A DNA stretch of 64,000 nt from Rossellomorea vietnamensis (GTDB lineage: Bacteria; Bacillota; Bacilli; Bacillales; Bacillaceae_B), in assembly GCF_008180615.1 (NCBI RefSeq), contig NZ_VTEH01000014.1, forward strand, positions 16,744-80,743, given 5' to 3'. A program made the position numbers and the translations under genes. A model generated the notes under the pieces. It was given only the letters and a program-made list of their open reading frames with translations, was not told the DNA's origin and did no database searches. Below are positions 16,783-26,516 of the stretch, piece by piece; position 1 is the first letter of the stretch; each line of letters begins with the position of its first letter.

Positions 16783-17962
16783 TAGACTTCGCTCCTTTTT
16801 CAGCATAATAAAAGGATTTAGTTGGTCTGTTTATTAATCCTATCAAAATAACAGCCACGAACAGCATCAGCAATGATGCGGTGATAATGCTGTACCTAAG
16901 CGGGAACAACTCTCCTGTAAAACCAATAAGCATTATGAATATGATCTGAAGTATGCTTTGCAGCACTCCGAATAAACTTGTAAACCTCCCCATCAGATCA
17001 AAAGGAACATTATTTTGGTAAAAGGTCATAAAGCCTGTCCCCCAAAAAGGATTGAAGAAACCCAAAACAATGAAACCGGCAGCAGCCGTCCAAAAAGAAA
17101 AGGAAAAGGCGTAGAATAGGTACCCGGCAGAAACCAATAAAAATCCTGAGCTCATCAAAAGCTTAACAGACAGCTTTGCTGAAACTGCAGAGACAACCAT
17201 TGCACCAGCAATCGAACCAATTCCCGTTATACTGATCAAGAACCCGTACTCTGCTTCAGTAAGAAGCAGGATCTGCCGGGTAAATACAACTTCCTGCGCA
17301 TCCATGGCAAGAGCGGCCACCATGAAAAATTGAGATATGAAGTAGACCGCAGCAATATATCGATGAGTGTAAGAGAATTGGTAAATGACCTTCCAATCTT
17401 CTTTCAGTACTGCAAGTGTGATTTTCGTTCTATCCAATCCAGCTTCCACATTTGGCAGTAGATAAAGCACTGCTGCTGAAAACAAGAATGATACTGAATT
17501 GATCCAGATTGATGCCTCTACTGACGAAACAAGAATGAGAACACCGGAAACAGCCGGTCCTACCAGAAAGGCACTGGAGGTAATCAAGCTTCTGAATGAA
17601 TTGAATCGTTTTCTTTCAGCTTCTGGTATCAATCCAGTAATGTAGGCAATAGATGCAGGTTCAAAAAAAGCTTTTGACACCGACAGAAAGAACAATATCA
17701 TATAAATGAATAAGATCGATTCGCAGAAAGGGATAAGAGCAATAAATAAGGCTCTCACAATATCAGTTGAAATCAGTAAATTGCGTTTATTCATCCGATC
17801 AACAAGGCTGCCAGACCAGAATTTTGTAAGAAGCGAAGCAGCCGGACCGATAATCCACAGCCCTGCTACTGCAGCCGCAGAGCCAGTCAACTGCAAAACA
17901 AGAATATTAATTGCCACCAGGTAGATGAAGTCTCCAAAAGTGGAAATGCCAAGTCCCAACAA
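16772..17962 (-). CDS. MFS transporter (drug-efflux type)
   Basis: About 396 residues with roughly 12 membrane helices and the loop motif GSLVDRMNKRN between helices 2 and 3, as in the MFS macrolide-efflux-like family. The first helix begins ...LLLLGLGISTFGDFIYL; homologues normally start with a few basic residues before this. The open frame continues upstream (SYRNNL) to about 17995 without ATG/GTG, so the true start may be TTG 17962, an unusual ATT 17995, or may have been lost by a frameshift. Operon with the downstream Nudix gene. Confidence 0.8.
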   Translation of the reverse strand: MLGLGISTFGDFIYLVAINILVLQLTGSAAAVAGLWIIGPAASLLTKFWSGSLVDRMNKRNLLISTDIVRALFIALIPFCESILFIYMILFFLSVSKAFFEPASIAYITGLIPEAERKRFNSFRSLITSSAFLVGPAVSGVLILVSSVEASIWINSVSFLFSAAVLYLLPNVEAGLDRTKITLAVLKEDWKVIYQFSYTHRYIAAVYFISQFFMVAALAMDAQEVVFTRQILLLTEAEYGFLISITGIGSIAGAMVVSAVSAKLSVKLLMSSGFLLVSAGYLFYAFSFSFWTAAAGFIVLGFFNPFWGTGFMTFYQNNVPFDLMGRFTSLFGVLQSILQIIFIMLIGFTGELFPLRYSIITASLLMLFVAVILIGLINRPTKSFYYAEKGAKSIDQ

Positions 17963-18190
17963 TAATAGATTATTTCTATAAGATAGAGTGATAATAAATC
18001 CCCCATAAAAAGCGTCATTCTCATCAATTCTGCTATTTCATCAAAGATTCCTTTAGCAAAGAGGAAAATTCACCAATTTGCCATTATCATTATTCCTTTT
18101 CACTTAAATATAATCCGATAGATAAGTAAAACCTTCTTAAAAAGACATACTATACAAAAAGTCTAGATCCATTCAGGTGGTTTGGTAACG

Positions 18191-19027
18191 ATGAAAAGAA
18201 AACGAAAAAGAAGAAATACCCGTTATTTTGTTTTATTAGGTATATTTCATTGCCTTCTGCTGCTAATAGTTTTGGTTAGAAAAAGACAGCGGATAACCTT
18301 GGTGCTGCTGTTCACCAATATTGGTTTCGCCTATTTATTCGATTATCTGATTTTAAATCTATTCAATGCCTACACGTACAAGCCTCAAGTCATGAAGAAC
18401 CGCTCCCTGGATAACATTTTTGGAGCTATTCTATCTCAAGGTGTTTATGTTCCCGTAGGTGCTACATTTATTACGGCTTTCAGAGGGGACTGGAGATGGA
18501 AAATATCCTTTAGTCTCTATTTTTACTTTATAGAAAAACTATTTTTACAGCTTGGACTTTATACAGTCCATTGGTGGAGATCTTACTATACACCAATATT
18601 TTTATTTCTGTATTTTTATCTTAGTGATGGTGCGTATATCGTGTTGAAGAATAAAAAGAAATGGGCTTTAATGACCGCACAATACTTATCCTCAGCAGTT
18701 GTGGGCGTTTCCTTGTTGTACGCTACAGCAGCGGGCAGAAAATTGCGTTTTGGGTGGAAACAGCGCCATTCTTGGAAGGAACACTTCATGATAGCACCAC
18801 TGTATAGCATGTTTCTTTCCCTGCTCGGAACACTGGTCTCTTTTCAGGCTAAGTTTATCTACAGGCTTCTACTCTTAGTGTGGTGCACATGTTTGGATTT
18901 CATCTTAATGAAGACAGGCATATTAAAAATACAAAGCAGGCAAATTTTAATGAATATCCCTTTCCATGTGTTTATGGTTTACTTATCCAGTTTCCTGAAC
19001 AGAGCTATTTATAGGTGGGGAAAGTAA
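18191..19027 (+). CDS. membrane protein, CBO0543-like
   Basis: 278 residues with a very basic N terminus (MKRKRKRRNTR) and about seven hydrophobic helices. The block LLFTNIGFAYLFDYLILNLFNAY resembles the CBO0543 family, as does the shorter protein at 20821-21351. Function unknown. ATG 18191 has AGGTGG about 10 nt upstream; the in-frame TTG 18182 is too close. Monocistronic. Confidence 0.55.
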   Translation: MKRKRKRRNTRYFVLLGIFHCLLLLIVLVRKRQRITLVLLFTNIGFAYLFDYLILNLFNAYTYKPQVMKNRSLDNIFGAILSQGVYVPVGATFITAFRGDWRWKISFSLYFYFIEKLFLQLGLYTVHWWRSYYTPIFLFLYFYLSDGAYIVLKNKKKWALMTAQYLSSAVVGVSLLYATAAGRKLRFGWKQRHSWKEHFMIAPLYSMFLSLLGTLVSFQAKFIYRLLLLVWCTCLDFILMKTGILKIQSRQILMNIPFHVFMVYLSSFLNRAIYRWGK

Positions 19028-19064
19028 GGGCTGATTACTGCTTTTCAGCCCCCATTTATTACTC

Positions 19065-19523
19065 TCACAGTGTTATCGTCCAAAATTCCCGGTCTTCCAG
19101 CACTAAATCATAAGGTGATTGAATGCTTGGCCAGCGGACGGTTCTCTTCTTTGCAATTTCTTTATTTTCCTGTCCGCTCAGGGAAGTGAAGTATTCCAGG
19201 ATACCGCTGGACTGAATAGCTTCTTCCAGATAGGCACGCAAAATTTTCAAACACTTTTCCTCACCCTGTGTTCCTTTTAAGCGGTACTTAAATGGAATAT
19301 AATTAGCGTTAGCTGCCACTTCATACTCCAAAGAAAAATGAGTACTATAGGAAATTTTCTTTTTTTGAGCAACATCATAATTATTCTCAAAATCCAAATG
19401 AACAAAATCCAGTTCAGTCTTAAAGATATTTGGTTTTTCAGGAGAGACAGGATTAGTACCGAAGGATCCTTGAGGCAGTTTATTTGTTGAGGCAATGTAT
19501 ATGTATTGTGTCAATGCATTCAC
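19065..19523 (-). CDS. hypothetical protein
   Basis: 152 residues, soluble, no signal peptide. The opening TQYIYIASTNKLPQGSFG and the closing YDLVLEDREFWTITL suggest a compact alpha/beta protein, but no family is recognised. It lies between two convergent neighbours without an evident operon. Confidence 0.6.
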   Translation of the reverse strand: MNALTQYIYIASTNKLPQGSFGTNPVSPEKPNIFKTELDFVHLDFENNYDVAQKKKISYSTHFSLEYEVAANANYIPFKYRLKGTQGEEKCLKILRAYLEEAIQSSGILEYFTSLSGQENKEIAKKRTVRWPSIQSPYDLVLEDREFWTITL

Positions 19524-19573
19524 TTCCCCTGTATTGTAGAATAACTCATTTTTGCAGGTGGTAGTTAAGACAG

Positions 19574-20020
19574 TTATCCTAGAGTGCCCTCTTCCTTCAG
19601 TGACTGTTCTAATAGTGATTGAATTCTTCCTGCCATCTCTTGTGGTCTGATGTCTTTTAAAGGAAATTCTTCAATCAAAATCCATACCGGTTCATAGATT
19701 CCTCTGTCAGGCTCCTGGAATTCTGCTGCTTTGCCCTCACCAATTCTTCCTGCCGTGATTTTTGCGTGAAAATAATACTGCATTCCGTTAAATTCAATGA
19801 TGGAAATACAGTCCTTTAGTTCAACGTCAACACCCAGTTCCTCTTTTGCCTCGCGTATCGCTGCCTCTTCCGGTGTCTCTCCTGTTTCTATTCCTCCGCC
19901 AGGAAACACGAAGTACTGTTCATGCCTTTTCACCCTTTTGATCAATAGAATCTTACGACCATCAATGATGACAACGGCCCCTCGGTTTCTTTTGTTCCTC
20001 ATCATTTCATTCTCCATCAC
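19574..20020 (-). CDS. Nudix hydrolase
   Basis: 148 residues. Nudix box GGGIETGETPEEAAIREAKEELGV is complete. The N terminus GAVVIIDGRKILLIKRVKR and the EPVWI segment fit the MutT-like ADP-ribose/nucleotide hydrolases. Last gene of a three-gene operon with DUF4083 and GNAT genes: its start is one base past the stop of the DUF4083 gene. Confidence 0.85.
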   Translation of the reverse strand: MMENEMMRNKRNRGAVVIIDGRKILLIKRVKRHEQYFVFPGGGIETGETPEEAAIREAKEELGVDVELKDCISIIEFNGMQYYFHAKITAGRIGEGKAAEFQEPDRGIYEPVWILIEEFPLKDIRPQEMAGRIQSLLEQSLKEEGTLG

Positions 20021-20021
20021 A

Positions 20022-20210
20022 TTAATCTTTCTCCTGCAGAAGCTTATCCAGTTTTTCTTCTATTCTGTTCAAACGGCTTTTCCGGTTTCTTATTCCGACT
20101 ACTACAATCATTATGATAGCTGCAGGTATACCCAGCATGAAAAGGAACATGAACAATTGAAAAGCTATGTCTCCGCCATTAAATTCTGCTTGTAATAGAT
20201 ACATCCTCAT
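20022..20210 (-). CDS. DUF4083-like small membrane protein
   Basis: 62 residues: an N-terminal membrane helix (about 14-42, FQLFMFLFMLGIPAAIIMIVVVG), a basic stretch RNRKSRL and a short helix NRIEEKLDKLLQEKD, the layout of the DUF4083 family. Function unknown. Its ATG overlaps the stop of the upstream GNAT gene (ATGA), with AAAGGAG in the end of that gene. Confidence 0.75.
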   Translation of the reverse strand: MRMYLLQAEFNGGDIAFQLFMFLFMLGIPAAIIMIVVVGIRNRKSRLNRIEEKLDKLLQEKD

Positions 20211-20671
20211 TCTCCTTTGGGATTGAATTTCATCCGGACAAATTCAAAACTGCTGCCATTTGTGTCCTGTATGAACGTTTTGACAGGAATAAATCCTGCT
20301 TTTTGATACACCTTGATTGCTCTTTGGTTAAAGGCGGCAACTGAAAGGAAAAGTTCTGCCGGTCCATATTGTTCGAGAGCAAACTCTATCCCCTGTTGAA
20401 AAAACTCCAGTCCCAGTCCATTTCCAGTTAACTCCGGCTTCATTCCCAATCCGATTTCGATTTCTCCTCTTCCACTTTCTTCAAAACAATAATAACCGAT
20501 CCATTCTTCTTCTTTTTTCACGGTGTAATACCCTGTTCGATCTGACTGTAGAAACTCTGCCAAATCCTCTTCATCCTCGGTCATATCATAAAAAGAGAAT
20601 TCGCCATCATACTTCCAGCGATAGGCGATTTCCTCGGCCATTTCTTGATTCATGGGTATAAAGCTGTACAT
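20207..20671 (-). CDS. GNAT family N-acetyltransferase
   Basis: 154 residues, acetyl-CoA-dependent acetyltransferase. Motif A is IGLGMKPELTGNGLGLEFFQQGI (R/Q-x-x-G-x-G/A variant) and the C-terminal NQRAIKVYQKAGF is the usual motif B. Substrate unknown. First gene of an operon with a DUF4083 gene and a Nudix gene. Confidence 0.82.
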   Translation of the reverse strand: MYSFIPMNQEMAEEIAYRWKYDGEFSFYDMTEDEEDLAEFLQSDRTGYYTVKKEEEWIGYYCFEESGRGEIEIGLGMKPELTGNGLGLEFFQQGIEFALEQYGPAELFLSVAAFNQRAIKVYQKAGFIPVKTFIQDTNGSSFEFVRMKFNPKGE

Positions 20672-20820
20672 AATCTCACCTCTTTGAGCAAACTATTCAG
20701 AAAATATTTCTCTGTATAATCTTACCATCATTCACGTGATTACTGAAGGTAAAATCACAGTATCTCTTCTACATAATCCTTGCTTACTATAGTCAAACTA
20801 TCAGAAGGAGGTGTTTTTAG

Positions 20821-21351
20821 ATGCGAAGAAAAAAAGTAAGCGCGTTATTATCCATTATGTTTTTGACATTCACCACCTTAACAGGGGCCATCCTGCTGCC
20901 GTTCGCTATTATCAAACAACCCTTCAAAGACTGGCTGATTGTGTTCCTTGTAAGTGTGATCGGTAATTCCACGATAGATCGATATCTTGTTACTCAAGGT
21001 TATTTAAAATACACCATCAGGCCACTGAGAGAAAAAGTCAAAATTCATCTGCCATTTGACTACATTCACTACCCATTGATGCTTCTTTACTACAACCAGT
21101 GGACCTTGAACAGCAAACCTGCCGGCATCATCTTTAAGATGTTTCCATTTGTCATTCCCCAGGTCGTTATGGAAACAATAGCTGAGAGGAAGACAGACTT
21201 GATCACTTGGAGGAAAGGCTGGACATGGTATCATTCTTTTATAAGCCTAGTTCTTAAGTTATTGATTTGCAGGGGAATCATTTCGTTGGTGAGGATCATC
21301 AATAATGATACTCTTTCTGTTAAGGACACACCTTTCAAATCAGACAATTAA
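20821..21351 (+). CDS. CBO0543 family membrane protein
   Basis: 176 residues, about five membrane segments, with the family-like blocks LPFAIIKQPFKDWLIVFLV and IHLPFDYIHYPLMLLYYNQW. Function unknown. Ribosome site AGAAGGAGG lies close before the ATG. Compare the longer related protein at 18191-19027. Confidence 0.7.
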   Translation: MRRKKVSALLSIMFLTFTTLTGAILLPFAIIKQPFKDWLIVFLVSVIGNSTIDRYLVTQGYLKYTIRPLREKVKIHLPFDYIHYPLMLLYYNQWTLNSKPAGIIFKMFPFVIPQVVMETIAERKTDLITWRKGWTWYHSFISLVLKLLICRGIISLVRIINNDTLSVKDTPFKSDN

Positions 21352-21382
21352 TAAAAAAAACGCTTCTCTAAGGAGAAACGCT
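21352..21382. terminator. shared terminator of convergent genes
   Basis: ACGCTTCTC (21360-21368) pairs with GGAGAAACG (21372-21380) between the convergent CBO0543 and YrhK genes, with a long A run upstream that reads as T8 on the minus strand. Confidence 0.75.
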
Positions 21383-21689
21383 AATACTCTTTATTTTGAA
21401 AGTCCTCTCTTGAGAACCTTTTTAAATGAATGTCTCTTCCGATATGAATGAACGCACGAGAGATCATAAAGAAACTGCCCGCGAGGAAAAAACTGGTGGA
21501 GAGTACCCTGTCTGCATCTGTCATGAAAAGAATACTTCCTATCATATATAAGATACCCAGCATTAAGTCATTCATATATCCGATGATTCGATATCTGTTG
21601 CCTATCATTATTTTCTTCTTCCTGCTCAAATGAATCTGAAGCCCGCTATCTTCCAGTTCTTCTGCTCTTTCCTTTAATTTTTCAAACAT
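21381..21689 (-). CDS. YrhK-like protein
   Basis: 102 residues with two membrane helices (about 38-58 and 64-84). The segment IMIGNRYRIIGYMNDLMLGILYMIGSILFM matches the YrhK domain (PF14145), function unknown. Monocistronic; the stop codon lies at the edge of a shared terminator hairpin. Confidence 0.75.
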   Translation of the reverse strand: MFEKLKERAEELEDSGLQIHLSRKKKIMIGNRYRIIGYMNDLMLGILYMIGSILFMTDADRVLSTSFFLAGSFFMISRAFIHIGRDIHLKRFSREDFQNKEY

Positions 21690-22255
21690 TATATGCCACC
21701 TCTTGTTGTAATAATTTCACTCAACCCACCGGCATTTTCTATTAACATCTAGGTTCTTAATTACCCAATTAGTTTAGATTTAAAATAGAATATGTAAAAT
21801 AATTGTATTTCGTACAAACGACCTAACTTCTTGGAATGTTCTTAATTTGTTACTAGAGGTGTATTTTATTCTCAGGACAGAAACCTTTTTACTGATTATA
21901 AAGAAAAGGAAAGATTCAGCAACGTAAGAACTTAGTGGTTTTCCAATGAAATATGGCATTCTATAACAAGCGAATCTCTTTGGAATAAGGGACGTTATGA
22001 CAACCTAAAAGCAATGTTTCTTAACAACTAGAATGCTGCAATGATTTTCAAAATTAAACGGCCAGAGGATTACTCTGAACCTTAACGTTTTGCCCTGAAA
22101 TATAAAAAAATGACCTATGCTTTTAAAATGGCGCTTTTCGTTTATTAATATTTCCTTACTTCTCGAGGAAATACTTGATAAACAAGAAAGAAAAAGTTCC
22201 CTTGGGTTTTTCATAAAAGCACCACTCTATGCGAAACAGCCTTTAAAAAGAAATG
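21690..22255. other. long intergenic stretch, no gene seen
   Basis: About 565 bp, AT-rich, many stops in all frames. TGACAACC near 21995 and GCGCTTTTCG near 22130 recall pieces of the dispersed repeats but no complete copy can be traced. The 69-codon minus frame at 22005-22214 shows no family features and is not called. Confidence 0.5.
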
Positions 22256-22300
22256 GTTGAGTGATTTCCACTCCAGGTGCGTGACTCCGCGGGGCGTGTG
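22256..22300. repeat. GC-rich palindromic repeat, left fragment
   Basis: GTGATTTCCACTCCAGGTGC and GACTCCGCGGGGCG match the left part of the complete element at 35352-35481; the rest is missing and the DMT gene's stop codon follows directly. Confidence 0.75.
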
Positions 22301-23293
22301 TTAAAATCCTTTCTCCTTTGCTGGTGTAATTAATTTTGTTTTCTGCTGTATTTCAAGATTCCTCGTATAAATGCTATGGATAAGCATTCCCAATACTATA
22401 ATTATTAGACCCGCCGTTGCCATTCCGTTTGGGAGGGGAGCTGAGAGAAGAATAACTTCTCCTGCGATCACAAATAAAACCTGTGTGGATTGGGTTGCTT
22501 CAACGGCTGCCAGTTTTGTTTGATCACCTTTCGCATTGTCTGTGGCGATAAAAAATAAGGTGGTGGCAATCACCCCAGAGGAAACAGCGACAATGAAAGA
22601 TTGAAAAATTTGATTGGTATCCGGGATTCCTGCTTTTGCCAACCCAAATCCTCCAATGATCAACCAAAACGGGGTGGTCGCCAACGTCATTCCAAGTACC
22701 CTTTGAAAAGTGTCCAGCCTTCCTCCACATAGCTCCATCATCTTCCTGTTTCCCAGTGGATAGGCAAAGGCAGCAATCAAAACAGGAAGAATGCTGACAG
22801 CCGCCATCTCAGCAGAAAACCCGCCGGACGCCTGCTGCCATTGAATTAATATGACTCCTGCAATAATCAGAAATGAAATAAGCAAAGCCTTCAACGGGAG
22901 CTTTTGTCTGACCATTTTCCTATCTTCTCTACCACCCTCTGCCATAAAGAAAAGAGGTGTCAGCAAGACACCTGCCACAATCGTCAATTGCCAAGTGCCT
23001 GCAACAAGCCACCCAGGTCCATAGGCAGCGGCATAGGTTAATGGTGCATAAAATAAGACAAATCCAATAAAACTCCAACCAATCCAATGATAAGGTTGTT
23101 GTCTCATTTCAAGAAGAAGCGGCTTAAGATTTTTTCTGGCTAGGACAATTACAAAGAGAAACGGCACCATAAAAAAGAATCTAAGGGATGAGCTCCACAT
23201 CCAGCTGCCGCCTGCCAGCTCCATCGAACGGTTTAAAATGAACGTAACAGCAAAAAACACCGAGGCCAGAATCCCCAGCAATAACTCCCTCAT
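22301..23293 (-). CDS. multidrug resistance efflux transporter family (DMT type)
   Basis: 330 residues with ten hydrophobic helices arranged as two five-helix halves, as in the PF13536 'multidrug resistance efflux transporter' branch of the drug/metabolite transporter superfamily. It opens with LLGILASVFFAVTFILNRSMELAGGSWMW; the second half carries ATQSTQVLFVIAGEV. Substrate unknown. Monocistronic. Confidence 0.83.
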   Translation of the reverse strand: MRELLLGILASVFFAVTFILNRSMELAGGSWMWSSSLRFFFMVPFLFVIVLARKNLKPLLLEMRQQPYHWIGWSFIGFVLFYAPLTYAAAYGPGWLVAGTWQLTIVAGVLLTPLFFMAEGGREDRKMVRQKLPLKALLISFLIIAGVILIQWQQASGGFSAEMAAVSILPVLIAAFAYPLGNRKMMELCGGRLDTFQRVLGMTLATTPFWLIIGGFGLAKAGIPDTNQIFQSFIVAVSSGVIATTLFFIATDNAKGDQTKLAAVEATQSTQVLFVIAGEVILLSAPLPNGMATAGLIIIVLGMLIHSIYTRNLEIQQKTKLITPAKEKGF

Positions 23294-23486
23294 ATGAACA
23301 CCGCCGCTCTTTTAGTTTTCTATAATAACTAATATATGTTGAAATTGATAAAATTTTCAGAACCCTCGCCCCGGATGACTATCTATTGAGTTTCAGAGGG
23401 GAGTATCCACTTTTGCCGGGAAGGAGGTAACTCATACCTACAGGCCACTACTCCCGCTGGTAATATCCTTAAAACACAAAGGACTG

Positions 23487-23822
23487 TTACTCAGTAACCT
23501 TCTCTGAGTAAATGTAGCTTTGAATCAAGGGGGGCAGCAAAAAAAGAACAGGAGAAAAGGCAATGATAACAGACACGGTCTCCTTCACAGGCGGGAGGAA
23601 TAATACGGCGATCCCTAAAAGCAATTCAGGAATGGACCAGATGATCAGCATCAGGCCCCCGTACTTATTGATCTTATACCATGCTTCCTCCGACTGAAAA
23701 GACTTTGGAAACCTGACACCATACAAGTAATTCATTTCCACCTTACCTAGGTACAAGGGGATGCTTAACCCTATACATAAAAGGGCAACTGTGATGAGCG
23801 TTAATCCCAATCCAACATTCAT
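23487..23822 (-). CDS. SdpI family membrane protein
   Basis: 111 residues with three membrane helices and the motif NYLYGVRFPKSFQSEEAWYKINKYGG, which matches the SdpI/YhfL family (SdpI is the immunity protein and receptor of the SdpC toxin). Members without sdpC neighbours have unknown roles, and none is near here. ATG 23822 has GGTGAGG just upstream; a MITE-like repeat ends about 18 bp before it, so the repeat may carry the promoter. Confidence 0.83.
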   Translation of the reverse strand: MNVGLGLTLITVALLCIGLSIPLYLGKVEMNYLYGVRFPKSFQSEEAWYKINKYGGLMLIIWSIPELLLGIAVLFLPPVKETVSVIIAFSPVLFLLPPLIQSYIYSEKVTE

Positions 23823-23839
23823 ATTCCTCACCTCATTAT

Positions 23840-24034
23840 GTAAAGCTGTTATCTTATAAATTGTTACTTTCGGAAAAATCCCAAGAGCCGGATTTTTCCC
23901 TGGATACTGAGGCATTACTTTCTGAACGGGGAGAACAGCTCTTTTCTTTTCCTAATAACGAGGTTATACCCGTGTATTAGGTTATTTCTGAGGAATTAGT
24001 GTGAAATAGCAACAAAGATTACGAAAAGAGCCTT
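23840..24034. repeat. MITE-like repeat, copy C (inverted)
   Basis: TAGCAACAAAG and ACGAAAAGAGCCTT at the right end are the inverse of the family's left end, and CCCTGGATACT matches the interior of copy A in reverse. About 195 bp, filling the gap between the SdpI gene and the next operon. Confidence 0.8.
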
Positions 24035-24043
24035 ACGTAAAAA

Positions 24044-24337
24044 TCAAGGAACTGAAACACCGTGGGTCAATGTATCAAAATGAGTAATCATATACACAAT
24101 AAATCCTGCTAGAATAATAAATACAAGTATCTCGGACACATCAAATTTTTTGTCATAGAAGAAAAATTTACAGACCATAAAAATCATCATTCCTGTCAAC
24201 ATCACTCCCATGTATAACCATTCATCCACTTTGTTTTCAGTGTAGAATGTAAGGACGTGAAAAACAGCAAGGGCTATTATAAACAATACCCTTTTGGTTA
24301 TAGTATAGCGTTCGTTATCAAAGAGAATTTCCTTCAT
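24044..24337 (-). CDS. small membrane protein of unknown function
   Basis: 97 residues with three to four membrane helices and a short basic N-terminal segment (DNERYTITKRV). No family recognised. Its start lies 8 bp after the stop of the gene at 24346-24915, so the two form an operon. Confidence 0.6.
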   Translation of the reverse strand: MKEILFDNERYTITKRVLFIIALAVFHVLTFYTENKVDEWLYMGVMLTGMMIFMVCKFFFYDKKFDVSEILVFIILAGFIVYMITHFDTLTHGVSVP

Positions 24338-24345
24338 AGCGCCTC

Positions 24346-24915
24346 CTACTCATCCATCACTCTCTGGTAGTCATTTGAATGATTCTGCATCATAATCAAG
24401 CTGTTAATCCAATCCGTTTTGTTAATATTATTTTTAGAAGAAAGAAATGATTCTGTCTCACTTTCCCATTTACCACTCGTATCTTTTATATGGCGTATGA
24501 TGCGAATGGAATCTCCCTCCAGGCTCAGATTCTCTCTGTCACCTATCTCACTCGTGAGAAGGGCGATTCGATTCTCCATGTACCTGGCTGTATTATGTGT
24601 GATGCTATGTAACTGATCGGCATTATCAAGATTCAGCCCCCGGGCTAAATTTTCAACCTGAAGACTTTTCATCCGGATCATTTCCAGCGACTCTTGGATT
24701 TCCAACAATGACTCTTTCGAAATTTCTTTATCTTCAAGAGCACCCGATGTCACTAAATGCAGGGTGTTTACTTTAAGGTTAAGCATTTCCAGCCTTTCGT
24801 TAAGCTGCTTATTCAAATATTTTCCCATTTTTTGATTTTCCGTAAATTGAAATCCGGCATAAACCAGAGCGAATAACAGTAATCCTGTTAAAACAATATA
24901 TCCTTTATTTTTCAA
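24346..24915 (-). CDS. membrane-anchored hypothetical protein
   Basis: 189 residues with one N-terminal membrane helix (about 6-24, YIVLTGLLLFALVYAGF) and a long, mostly helical extracytoplasmic domain, probably a coiled coil (about 30-130). No family recognised. First gene of a two-gene operon with the small membrane protein downstream. Confidence 0.6.
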   Translation of the reverse strand: MKNKGYIVLTGLLLFALVYAGFQFTENQKMGKYLNKQLNERLEMLNLKVNTLHLVTSGALEDKEISKESLLEIQESLEMIRMKSLQVENLARGLNLDNADQLHSITHNTARYMENRIALLTSEIGDRENLSLEGDSIRIIRHIKDTSGKWESETESFLSSKNNINKTDWINSLIMMQNHSNDYQRVMDE

Positions 24916-25015
24916 AATGTACCTCCGAGAATCTATAATGAACTAATTATAATCACAAAATCCATTATACTCGGAATTTAAATATTCATCTCCATGGTGC
25001 TATAAAAATATCACT

Positions 25016-25942
25016 TTACTTATCGATGAGTGCAGTTTTTTGTTTCGTTAAAAATTGGGTTACCACTCTTGTGAATTCTTGAGGTGATTCATAGTGTGGG
25101 GTGTGGCCGCAATCCTTAAATCTATAAATTCTGCCATTCTTCGTTTCATTGAACACGGCTATTTGTATCGGACATGGAACGGGATCAGAGTCTCCCATCA
25201 GCAAAAGCATTTCATGCGGCAAAGCCTTTAGCTCTGCCAGCAGGGAATCGAAAATCTTCCCTTCCTCCCTCAACAGGTTGTAATGTATTTCTGAACGGTC
25301 ATAGAATGTCTCCCACTCCTCATCGCTGTAAAATGAATAATCTACTCCTGAATCTATATCATGCTTGTAGATCTTCATCCGTTCTCCTCCAAGTAAATCA
25401 CTGTAGGCCATATATTTTTCAGTCAGCTCACGTATGCTAAATGATTCTTTTGTATCAGCCAACTTCCTGCACTTTCCCGCTTCCTCGTATTTCCCAGACT
25501 GCTCCAAAAGAAGAGCCGTTTTTCTTAACAGGTTTCTCGAAGTTAATTCGAAATCAAAGGTGGGGCCCTCAAAAATGATCTTCTCTATGGAATCAGGATA
25601 TTGTGATGCATACATAACACTAAGAAATCCGCCGAACGAGTGTCCAATCAACGACCACCTTCGAATATTCAGGTGCTCCCGCAGAGTTTCGCAGTCTTCG
25701 ATTATATCCTTCAATGAAAACTCCTCACCAGAATGAATTTCTTCCGACCTGCAGACTCCCCTCTGATCGATAGATACCACATAAAAGTTTTCTCCCAGTT
25801 TTTCAGCCTGTTCAAAAGAAAAATCGTAACAGCTTTCACCTGGACCTCCGTGTAAATATAGTATGGCATCCTGGTCTTCGGCTCCGTAAACTTCGACATA
25901 CAAATCTTTCTCACGGATATTGATTCTACTTCCTTGTATCAT
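25016..25942 (-). CDS. alpha/beta hydrolase, proline iminopeptidase-like
   Basis: 308 residues. The oxyanion-hole motif is LYLHGGPGESCYDF and the nucleophile elbow is GHSFGG (Ser about residue 103); the catalytic His lies in DCGHTPHYE. The HGGPG motif is typical of S33 peptidases such as proline iminopeptidase, but the exact substrate is not shown. First or middle gene of an operon with GNAT and DUF4306-like genes (13 bp gap). Confidence 0.82.
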   Translation of the reverse strand: MIQGSRINIREKDLYVEVYGAEDQDAILYLHGGPGESCYDFSFEQAEKLGENFYVVSIDQRGVCRSEEIHSGEEFSLKDIIEDCETLREHLNIRRWSLIGHSFGGFLSVMYASQYPDSIEKIIFEGPTFDFELTSRNLLRKTALLLEQSGKYEEAGKCRKLADTKESFSIRELTEKYMAYSDLLGGERMKIYKHDIDSGVDYSFYSDEEWETFYDRSEIHYNLLREEGKIFDSLLAELKALPHEMLLLMGDSDPVPCPIQIAVFNETKNGRIYRFKDCGHTPHYESPQEFTRVVTQFLTKQKTALIDK

Positions 25943-25955
25943 TAAACTGCCTCTT

Positions 25956-26516
25956 TCATTTTGTATTCCATTCCCTTTTCAGTAAGGAATAGGTATAATG
26001 GTCAAAATATTCTCCTCTGTAAAAATGCTTTTCTCTGTATATCCCTTCCCTTTTGAAGCCAAGAGATTCAAGCAGACGTGCTGAACGCAGATTATTCAGC
26101 GCCACAAAGGCATTGATCCGGTTTAACTTCATATTATGGAATCCTGAATCGATAGCAGCGATCAGTGCTTCCCTCATATAACCCTGACCCCAGAAATCTT
26201 TCCAAAGGTCATAGCCGATTTCCGCAATATTATTTTCCTTGTCCCATGAGTCATATCCGCATGTGCCAAGCGCCTCCTGGCTGCTATTGCTCATGATGCA
26301 CCACCGGTTATTTCCTTTATGTTCCGGATCAGAATTCCATCGTATGAAATCCTCTGCCTCGTCTATGCTCTCATATATTTCTTCGTCATATAGATACTCA
26401 CAAACCTCTTCATCACTGTAAAGCTTGAAAATGAACTCTGCATCTTCCAATCTGACATTTCGCAAATGCAGCCTATTTGTTTTCAAATTCGGAAATCTTT
26501 GAAATACCTTCTTCAT
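25956..26516 (-). CDS. GNAT acetyltransferase, RimJ/RimL type
   Basis: 186 residues with the RimJ/RimL layout: LKTNRLHLRNVRLEDAEFIFKLY at the N terminus, EIGYDLWKDFWGQGYMREAL (acetyl-CoA loop) and NLRSARLLESLGFKREG. Likely acetylates protein N termini or small amines. It overlaps the upstream DUF4306-like gene by 4 bp and is followed 13 bp later by the alpha/beta hydrolase. Confidence 0.85.
   Translation of the reverse strand: MKKVFQRFPNLKTNRLHLRNVRLEDAEFIFKLYSDEEVCEYLYDEEIYESIDEAEDFIRWNSDPEHKGNNRWCIMSNSSQEALGTCGYDSWDKENNIAEIGYDLWKDFWGQGYMREALIAAIDSGFHNMKLNRINAFVALNNLRSARLLESLGFKREGIYREKHFYRGEYFDHYTYSLLKREWNTK

Noticed and set aside
22005..22214. 69-codon minus frame in the 21690-22300 gap
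   Set aside because: No ribosome site, no family features, and AT-rich random-looking composition.
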